The notes under the pieces were generated by a model that saw only the letters and a program-made list of their open reading frames with translations, made no database searches and had not been told where the DNA came from. 64,000 nt of DNA from Agapanthus africanus (lineage: Eukaryota; Streptophyta; Magnoliopsida; Asparagales; Amaryllidaceae): assembly GCA_030015575.1 (NCBI GenBank), contig CM057344.1:190233044-190297043 (forward strand), written 5' to 3'. Both the position numbers and the translations under genes were made by a program. Shown here one piece after another: positions 56,565-64,000 of this stretch (its first letter is position 1; each line of letters begins with the position of its first letter).

Positions 56565-57857
56565 GATGTGGAGTTCGCGATCGATCTTATTCCTGGTGCA
56601 GCGCCAATCTCTAAAGCGTACTATCTAATGGCACCAGTAGAGTTGGAAGAAGTCAAGAAGCAGGTTACTGACTTACTTGAGAAGGGTTGGATTCGCAGCA
56701 GCAATTCACCTTAGGGAGCTCCAGTTCTTCTAGTCAAGAAGAAAGATGGCACAAGGAGGATGTGCATCGATTATCGAGAATTAAACCGGGTGACTATTAA
56801 GAACAAGTACCCGATCCCTCGCATTTGCGAATTATTTGAACAGCTTAGTGGCGTAAGGGTATTCTCGAAGCTGGATTTGCAATCCGGATATCATCAGGTC
56901 CGAGTTAAATCAGAAGATATTTGCAAGACTGCATTCCGAACTCGGTATGGACATTACGAGTATTCAGTGATGCCCTTCGGAGTAACGAAAGCACCGGCGA
57001 TATTTATGGACTTGATGAACCGAATCTTTTCACCATTCTTGGACCAGTTTATAGTTGTGTTCATTGATGATATTCTGGTTTACTCGAGGAGTATTGAAGA
57101 GCACGCAGAACACTTGAAGATCGCACTGCAGACATCAAGGAAAGAAAAATTGTATGCAAAGATGAGCAAGTGCGAGTTTTGGCTTGAAGAAGTGAAGTTT
57201 TTGGGGCATGTCGTGTCCGGAGATGGAATCGACGTTGATCCCGAAAAGATTGCAGCAGTTCAAGATTGGCCGATTCCGAAGAACGTTGCAGAGATCAGAA
57301 GCTTTCTTGGACTCGCCGGTTATTACAGAAGGTTCGTGGAGAATTTCGCTCGTTTGGCTGAGCCTTTGACCAAGCTTACGCACAAGGAGGTACCATTTGT
57401 GTGGACGGATAAGTGTGCGTCAGCTTTTGAGGCGTTGAAACAGAGATTGATAACCGCTCCTATCTTAACCGTGCCAGACAGTTCCGGAGGATTAGTGATT
57501 CACAGCGACTCATCTGGGAAAGGATTGGGATGTGTTTTGATGCAGCATGGGAAGGTTATAGCTTACGCATCGAGACAGTTGAAGACCCATGAGAAGAATT
57601 ACCCAACTCATGATTTGGAGCTAGCAGCTGTGATTTTCGCTTTGAAGATTTGGAGGCACTACTTATTAGGCGAAAGAGTCGAAGTATTCACTGATCACAA
57701 AAGCCTGAAGTATGTGTTCACACAGAAGGAGCTTAATATGAGGCAGCGTAGATGGTTGGAGATGATGGCCGACTACGATCTTGATCTTAAATACCATCCG
57801 GTGAAGTTAATGTTGTGCCAGATGCGCTTAGCCGGTTGCCAGCAATTCAGATGTTGA
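56565..57857 (+). pseudogene. G1 reverse transcriptase and RNase H
   Basis: From 56,565 the frame reads [11 protein letters not shown], a TAG at 56,712-56,714 where Trp normally stands (before [12 protein letters not shown]), [24 protein letters not shown], then the catalytic [10 protein letters not shown] with FIDD at 57,060-57,071. [12 protein letters not shown] and the RNase H domain follow, with [13 protein letters not shown] (first acidic residue), [13 protein letters not shown] and FTDHKSLKY. Near 57,800 one base is lost in the H-P-G-K connector and the frame moves, so the apparent C-terminus [10 protein letters not shown] is out of frame. It would copy element RNA to DNA if intact. Confidence 0.92.
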
Positions 57858-59452
57858 CTGCACAGAAGGAACTTATCGAAGACTTTCGAAGATTCAATTT
57901 GGAGATCTTGCTACCACATTCTTCGGGACAGTTGATGCAGCTGCAAGTACAATAGCCGTTGATCGAAAGTATTAAAGCAGCACAGTTACAAGACCCTAGA
58001 TTGCAAAAGTTTCGAGAACAGGTTGAAGATGGACTTCGAACGGACTTGTTGATTCATGAAGATGGTTCGTTGCAATATGGTAGTCGTTTGTGTGTGCCAA
58101 AAGGTAATATTCACGAAAAAGTTATGAAGGAGGCACACATTTCCGCATATTCCGTACATCCAGGAGGCACGAAGATGAACCGAGATCTACGACAGCATTT
58201 CTGGTGGGAAGGCATGAAACGGGAGATTGCCCGCTTTGTAGAGAAATGCTTGGTGTATCAGCAAGTTAAGGCTGAACATCAAAGGGTTGCTGGTTTATTG
58301 CAACCACTTCCGATTTCTCAGTGGAAGTGGGAACATATAACTATGGATTTCGTGACAGCTTTACCGCGGAGTCCAAAGGGCAACAATGCAGTTTGGGTGA
58401 TTATTGATCGATTGACCAAGGCAACTCATTTCATACCCTTTCGAGTTGGTCAATCAACGGAAGCTTTGGCAGAACGGTACATGCAGGAGATTGTAAGATT
58501 GCATGGAGTACCGGTGAGTATCGTGTCCGACCGTGACACTCGTTTCTTATCACACTTTTGGAGGAGCTTACAAGAAAGTTTGGGGACTCGATTGAAGTTT
58601 AGCACAGCTTATCATTCTCAGACAGATGGCCAGTCGGTGAGAACGATCCAAACTCTTGAAGACATTTTAAGAGCTTGCATGTTAGACTTCAAGGGTTCAT
58701 GGGAGGACCATCTACACTTGGTGGAGTTTTCTTACAATAACAGTTTCCAGGCGATTATTCAGATGGCTCCATTCGAAGCTTTATATGGTCGCAAGTATCG
58801 TTCACCTGTTTGTTGGGACGATGTTGGAGAACGAAGATTGTTGGGACCGGATTTGATCATGCAAACAGTGGAGAAAGTTAATACTATCCGGAATCATATG
58901 AAAGCAGCACAAGACCGACAAAAGAGTTGGGCAGATATATCGATAAGACCTCTAGAGTTCGCTGTTGGTGATTTGGTATTCTTGAAGATATCACCGACTA
59001 GAGGGGTGATTCGTTTTGGAAGTCGAGGCAAGCTTAGCCCTCGATTCGTTGGACCTTTCGAGATTTTGGAGCGTGTTAGAGAAGTAGCGTATCGATTGGC
59101 TTTACCGCAATCCTTGGCGAATGTTCATGACGTGTTTCATGTATCTCAACTCCGTAAGTATGTTCGAGATGAAACACACGTGCTGGATCATTCGGAGCTG
59201 ACTATACGTGAAGATTTGACTTTTGAAGAGCGACCGATGTCGATTGTGGATCGAAGAGTAAAGGTTCTTAAGAACAAGGTTATCCCGCTTGTACTGTTTC
59301 TTAGGGAAATCGCTCACATAGAGAATCAACTTAGGAACGAGAAGATGAAATCCGACAGAAGTTTTCACATCTATTCTTGTAGTTTCTTGATTGTTTATCC
59401 TTTCTTGTTTTTGGAATTTCGAGGACGAAATTCTTTTTGTAGTTGGGTATAA
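57858..59452 (+). pseudogene. G1 integrase, catalytic Glu replaced
   Basis: After the frameshift and a TAG at 57,953-57,955, an open frame of 497 codons runs to 59,452. It holds the HHCC domain (HPGGTKMNRDL, then CLVYQQ, where the second Cys is Tyr at 58,256-58,258) and the core with Asp in TMDFVTALPRS and Asp in IVSDRDTRF. The DDE Glu, in the usual GQSERT, is Val (GQSVRT; codon GTG at 58,637-58,639). The C-terminal GPY/F-like motif SPRFVGPFEIL, NVHDVFHVSQL and a degenerate chromodomain-like tail follow. The frame runs through the pre-LTR hairpin to the LTR. With a zinc ligand and the catalytic Glu both changed it could not integrate DNA. Confidence 0.92.
59414..59433 (+). ncRNA. AGGA-loop hairpin before G1 3' LTR
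   Basis: GAATTTCG-AGGA-CGAAATTC has a perfect 8-bp stem. Compared with TG1 (36,541) the outermost pair is G-C instead of A-T, with both arms changed. It ends 19 bases before the 3' LTR. Confidence 0.65.
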
Positions 59453-59669
59453 TGTAACAACCTAGTTCATTTATACCAATTCCAGTTCCCGTATTTACTT
59501 ATCGTGGTATTTTCTTGATTTATCGTGTTTGGGTGCAAATAGTATTTTACATTTTACTTTGCATTCGACCCGACCCGCTTGCCTGAACCTGTTTGATTCA
59601 TATTTATGAATTACCCTGACTTGTTACATAGACACGTGTATTTCATGTATACTGCATACTGGCATTTTA
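59453..59669 (+). repeat. 3' LTR of G1, truncated by C4
   Basis: It starts TGTAACAACCTAG and matches 51,348-51,565 until GGCATTTTA at 59,669, where the C4 LTR begins. The remainder would lie past the right edge of C4. Confidence 0.9.
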
Positions 59670-61864
59670 TGTAGGGTTACTAGGCACACTAACAAGGTTC
59701 TACAAGGCATCAACCATGCCCGATTTAAAATTTAGACATGCCGAACAACCCTAACCAAGATCTTTAAACTAGAGATTAGGCGAAACAAACCAAGTAAACA
59801 ACTTTACTTCTAAGAGTTTGGGATTACAACCTTTGTAGTCTAGTCCTTCGCTTCATAAGCTCCGAGTAGAAATCCCTTTGCTGCTATCATCAAGTTCCCA
59901 GACTCTAGAGAGGCTCCACGAAGAGAAAGATGCAAGCTTGCTTCCGATCTTCGATAACAAAGATGATCTACCTTGAAGTTTCTTTAACACAAGCTCTCAC
60001 TCACAAATGAAGTGAACACCCTAATCTAAATGGCTAGGATAGATTAGGATGAAGAAATATGATTTTAGCTCTCATTTGTTTTCATAATCTCACTCATTTT
60101 CATCACCAAAGAAAATGCTAGAAAGCTTTTTCTTCAAGGAGGAAGAAGAAGAATATTCAAAACCTTTTGTGATGAATAATGAAAGTGTAGTGTGGTTAGA
60201 AATGCAACCATGGGTTAAGTATGATAACTTAACCCATGTAGAGACTTAACCATGGCCAAGGGTTGAGTTGGGTTAACAAATATCTATAAAAAAATATCTT
60301 TACAAAATATCTTTGCAAAAACAAAACAAAAAACTTCTAGAAGCTTCTAGAAAAATTAACCCAAATCAAACCTTAATCATGTTTAATCTCCACTAATAAT
60401 GTTGCATTAATAACCCTAACATGTTACAATATTATATATCACATATACAATATTTATTGTAACAAAATAAAATAATACAATTAACATATATCGCATATAT
60501 ATCAATGTATTACCCGAGTGAGAAAAAGAATCTTTTAGTGAGCTTATATTAGTTAATGTAATTTAATATATCAAATATATAATTATACATTAAATTATCG
60601 AATCAACACTTGATCCGATAATCCGGCTATTTCAAAAATAACCGACTAATATAATCTGTATCAGTTCATCGAATCAACACTTGATCCGATGACCCGGCTA
60701 TATCATATATACCCGGCCGATATCTCACATCACGAGAATCTAATATGGTATCACATACACGTATTGTTCTCGGTCCCGCACATATCATATATGTGCTCTT
60801 ACTCTGTTTTGCCTGAGCCAAGAAATCTCTGTGTAGGACTCTAAAGAATCGTCAATACACCGGCAGTAGGTGATTATCATATCAAACACCCACAAGCTGC
60901 AAGCGGTCAGCTAAACGTAACAGCCACCCAGGTATTGAGCGATCAGAAGATCAAAAAGCAAGCCTGTACTTTCTCCTGCGAATCCAGTCAGTAACACTCC
61001 CGTACAGTCCGGTCTCTTCGTCTGATATGTCGCATATCTCGTCCAGGGGTGGAAAACGTCAGACCCCAGTAGCTTGATAAGTCGTGTCGATATAAGGTCT
61101 ATAACAGTTCGAGAAACTACTGATAACACTTACCAGTAAATCTCAGCAACCCTGGCCAGGGATTTCCAGTTATAGCCAATCGAACACAGCGCAACATCAA
61201 CTCCCTATACCGGGAGAGACGAAACCCCTCCTATCGCTCATTGCCTCCATGTGATTCGGGACTGTACCCAAAAGACACCTTTTTGCATGCCCTCTTGGAC
61301 ATGGTATGATGGAAATCAAAGCACAGTGGGAATCACACAAGACTCTATGACGATCTCGGGTCTACAGACTAACCTGTACCAGTGTCACCAGAGAACTGCC
61401 ATCTGACGTGAGGTATAATACCATCTGGGAGTTCTCGGCGAGTTCGTCCAGTGTACCCAGTCTCTACTGAGCACCCGTACACCATCCTTGATGTCAAACA
61501 CCGATGGATATGGGATCATCCATCGCCCATCATATGGGTCAAGATGCGTATACACTAGTCTACTCTGGTGTATCGATGCCCCGTCTCGATACACCCTCGA
61601 CTAGGAATAGTTATAGGATGTACTCGTCGACTACCGTGGCCCCACTAGTATGATCTCATCATAGTCCCAGTAGTCGAGTACATATCCTAAGGGCTTTATC
61701 AACATGTTACATAGAGACAATCAGATTACATGTTAAGATAAAGTGCAACCAGATAGCATACTATCATGTCGAGCAAGAAAGTCCTCCCTATATATGTCCA
61801 AGCATCCATTACAATATACATCATATGTACAGTAATGGCCTCTAGGGCATACATATAACTAACA
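59670..61864 (-). repeat. Copia 3' LTR of C4
   Basis: On the minus strand it begins TGTTAGTTATATGTATGCCC at 61,864 and ends GTAACCCTACA at 59,670, 2195 bp. It shows the undisturbed sequence at the point where C3's LTR carries a solo insertion. Confidence 0.88.
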
Positions 61865-61881
61865 ATCTCCCACTTGCACTA
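61865..61881 (-). promoter_or_regulatory. Polypurine tract of C4
   Basis: On the minus strand it is CTAGTGCAAGTGGGAGAT, followed directly by the LTR start TGTTAG. The AAGTGGGAGAT core is shared with C1 (5933-5943). Confidence 0.85.
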
Positions 61882-63000
61882 GGGCTATCTGTTGCGGTAT
61901 CACATACCCAACAATTAGCTGTGGTTGAAGTATCTCATACTCAACAATCCCATAAAAGTCTCTACTGGGAAAAAGGCCTTTGTGAGTGGATCCGCGCTGT
62001 TGTCCTCTGTGTCTACTCTCCTAACCTCGATCTCCCTGGAGATCAACCATCTCCATGATCAGGTGATACTGCCTAAGAATTATATCTGGATTTCTGATGG
62101 GACGGGGGTTCCTAGGCCAAAGCCATAACTCCATTGTTACACAATGGTTGGAACGAACTTCATCTCATGAACTTATATATATCCAGACTGCCTCTTTGGT
62201 AGTATCTGGGTAATGATGTATCTTGCCTTTAATCGTCTAGTAAGTCACGGTATCTAGCTTGCAACTCTTCCAACATACCGTCCCTCCACTGAGGGTAAAG
62301 ACAATGCCTGTGACTGACATTCAGTCGTCCTTATCATCCTGAAACCTTTCCAGTGATTCTCCCCAGGATCGATTGATACCATCTCACTACAACTAGTGAG
62401 AATCCTGACATCCAATTAGATTTATCTCATAGATCCATAACCCAGGATTTAGGAGGTATCACCTTGATCTTATAGAGAATCTTTATGATAAGAGGAGATT
62501 GACCGAGCGTAGCATAGGAAACTCCTTTCCTATCAAGAGTATGTCATCCACGCACTTTACGAGGATCACCACCATACTCCCTACTACCTTTTTGTATATA
62601 CAAGGTTCATCTACCATTTGATGAAGTCAAACTCTTTGACTACCACATCAAAACAGACGTTCCAACTCCGTGATGCCTGTTTTATCGCATAAAATAACTT
62701 GCACACGTTTCCACTGCTCCCACTATCTACGAAGCCCTCTGGCTGTGTACTTATAGATGCTCTCTTCTAAATCAATATTTAGAAAAGCAGTCCTGACACC
62801 CAACCGCTAGATATCGTAGTCATAGTATGTAGCAAAGGCAAGTAGGATCTGGATGGACTTAAGCATAGCTTTGAAAGTCTCACAAGACGATAGCTAAAAT
62901 AAGGTCTTTCACCGAGTGTCAAAGAAGTACATCTCTGGCTTCGGGTTCGAGTCCTGATCGAAGGGCTGACTTACCCGGCCCGGTTAGCGAGATGTTTACT
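61882..63000 (-). pseudogene. Copia RT and RNase H remnant (C4)
   Basis: On the minus strand near 62,755-62,640 the frame reads QPEGFVDSG and KQASRSWNVCFDVVVKEFDFI, the conserved copia RT palm block. Near 62,560-62,500 it reads VKCVDDILLIGKEFPMLRSVN, where the catalytic YVDD is CVDD (codons at 62,543-62,554). The following helix (LLLS.RFSIRS) is recognisable after a stop. Between 62,400 and 61,882 RNase H should lie, but only scattered similarity is visible. Several stops and shifts make this a relic. Confidence 0.75.
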
Positions 63001-64000
63001 TTACAGGGGGATGCGAATCCACGATCTTATCCTGTCTGAAACCGATCATTTGTCTCATCCATCGTTCTTCCATGTACACCAAGTAATCTTCTCAAGATAT
63101 ACTTGCTTCTGATGGGGATTTAACCCTTGAGATAAAGCAACCAAAGTCCATACTTTGTTGGTGTATAAGGATTCCATCTCAGATCACTAAGCATCCAGCC
63201 ATTCTTACAGAGTCCCACTCCTGATGGCCAGCTCGAAACTAGTTGGGTCATCATCTCATGATGCAATCCTCTCTCCCACTTTCATAGAGAAAACCGAAGT
63301 ATCTCTCAGGCGGGTGAGGAACCCTACTAGATCGACGGAGAGGCAGAGGTTTGTTGGAAACTATTGAATCCTTTGATTCTACCAAATTATCAGCTGCAGT
63401 TTTGTATAGCTGGAACTCTTTCTAGTTCTACCTTATGACCACTAATTTCTTCACAAGAAATTCCCTTTCACAAAGGTGGCATGCACCTTTTGTTCCCCAG
63501 TTTGGTAGAAGATATTCCCTTGCAAATGCTTAGGATATCCAACAAACTTCCACAAAACTAACTTTTCCTCGAGCTTGTCCGGATTATGCTTTTAGACATA
63601 GGCTGGACAACTCCAAATCTTAACATACTTAAGATATGGGCTCTTCCCATTCCATATCACATATGAAGTGGTAGGCAACTGATTTGATTAGAACCCTATT
63701 CAATAAGTATGCAGCTTCTCAAGTGCATAACTCCCAAAGGGAAATAGGAAACTCAGTAGTACTCATCATAGAGTGCACCATATAAAATAGGGTGTGTTTG
63801 CTCCGTCCCGATATACAATCTTGCTATGGTGTATACGGAGGAGTAATGCTGAGAGAGAATCTCATTCTCCTTTAGAAAAGTCCAGGATTTCCGTGCTCAA
63901 GTATTCTCCTCCTTGATCTCATCAAAGGATATAATACTTATACCCGTTTTTGGTTCTCTACTTCTAACTTATATTCATTGAATTTCTCAAAAGTTTCGGA
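63000..64000 (-). pseudogene. Copia integrase remnant (C4)
   Basis: The minus-strand frame from 64,000 reads SETFEKFNEYKLEVEN, the same as C2 integrase at 8342-8400. Further on it has KENGI-like and TPPYTP-like pieces of the core region. At about 63,640-63,460 it reads WNGKSPYLKYVKIWSCPAYV, DKLEEKLVLWKFVGYPK and GNIFY, the conserved C-terminal block of copia integrase. Stops fall throughout. Domain order (integrase before RT) is that of Ty1/copia. Confidence 0.78.

Larger units (their letters stand above)
51348..59669 (+). mobile_element. Ty3/gypsy element G1, full pol order, inactivated
   Basis: A 5' LTR (51,348-54,551), a primer site (54,561-54,573), one long gag-pro-RT-RNaseH-integrase frame (54,954-59,452) and the first 217 bp of a 3' LTR (59,453-59,669) are present. 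The 3' LTR is cut by C4. The integrase tail has the GKLSPRFVGPFEIL motif and a remnant that resembles the chromodomain-like tails of plant Tekay/Reina-type chromoviruses; lineage is not certain. About ten differences separate the LTRs over the 217 shared bases, so it is clearly older than TG1. The left flank is TATGA (51,343-51,347). Confidence 0.92.
59670..64000 (-). mobile_element. Ty1/copia element C4, minus strand, 3' half
   Basis: On the minus strand the order is integrase, RT and RNase H remnants (64,000 down to 61,882), the polypurine tract (61,881-61,865) and a complete 3' LTR (61,864-59,670). The element continues past the window. It was inserted into the 3' LTR of G1; the left flank TTTTA (59,665-59,669) is the candidate target duplication. 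Confidence 0.85.

Overview
This window reads as repeat-dense nuclear DNA of a flowering plant, probably pericentromeric or otherwise heterochromatic. The evidence is nested long-LTR Ty1/copia and Ty3/gypsy retrotransposons whose primer sites match plant initiator tRNA-Met, a CACTA (EnSpm) DNA transposon with a TNP2-type transposase, and a captured exon from a plant-type S9 peptidase. I see no intact host gene, no rRNA, no functional tRNA and no CRISPR. Species cannot be told from this sequence. Nearly every base can be assigned to a mobile element or its debris.

Left block (1-17,952). A degenerate + strand copia element (C1, 1-8172) sits inside the integrase reading frame of a minus-strand copia element (C2, 8173-17,542). 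C2 keeps frameshifted gag, zinc knuckle, protease and integrase, a 2.4-kb leader, a degenerate primer site and a 5' LTR. That LTR is split by a solo gypsy LTR (L1, 13,098-16,198) with a perfect 5-bp target duplication. C2 in turn lies in an older copia LTR fragment (17,543-17,887).

Middle block (17,953-41,412). NA1 (17,953-31,194) has two 3.2-kb LTRs around only 348 bp of non-coding interior. Its 5' LTR contains a 6.4-kb CACTA element (18,709-25,127) whose boundaries are confirmed by the empty site in the 3' LTR. The CACTA carries a captured S9-peptidase exon, a tandem array of about 590-bp units each built from two palindromes, a TNP2/DUF4218 transposase broken by one stop, and subterminal palindromes. 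TG1 (31,877-39,781) is a complete gag-only element (TR-GAG type): 3.2-kb LTRs, a perfect 5-bp target duplication, and a gag with two zinc knuckles and one internal stop. NA1 and TG1 share leader sequence and a tRNA-like A-box/B-box module inside the LTR. They look like non-autonomous relatives mobilised by another element's proteins. Spacer DNA around TG1 holds short MITE-like repeats and a possible SINE.

Right block (41,413-64,000) is one nest five levels deep: copia LTR fragment, gypsy LTR L2, + strand copia C3 (whose LTR holds a solo LTR and whose gag-protease is cut by the next element), gypsy G1, and minus-strand copia C4 inserted in G1's 3' LTR. G1 has recognisable gag, protease, RT, RNase H and integrase in one frame, but with five nonsense codons, a frameshift and a lost integrase catalytic Glu. 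It is therefore dead as a protein source.

How the parts relate: the autonomous families (copia, gypsy G1) supply the protein types, while NA1 and TG1 keep mainly the cis-acting parts (LTR promoter, leader, polypurine tract, hairpin), plus gag in TG1. The most notable signals are the palindrome array and the captured exon in the CACTA, the gag-only element and its stripped relative, the tRNA-like module inside their LTRs, and two conserved RNA-hairpin candidates (a GAAA-loop stem in copia leaders and an AGGA-loop stem before the gypsy 3' LTR).
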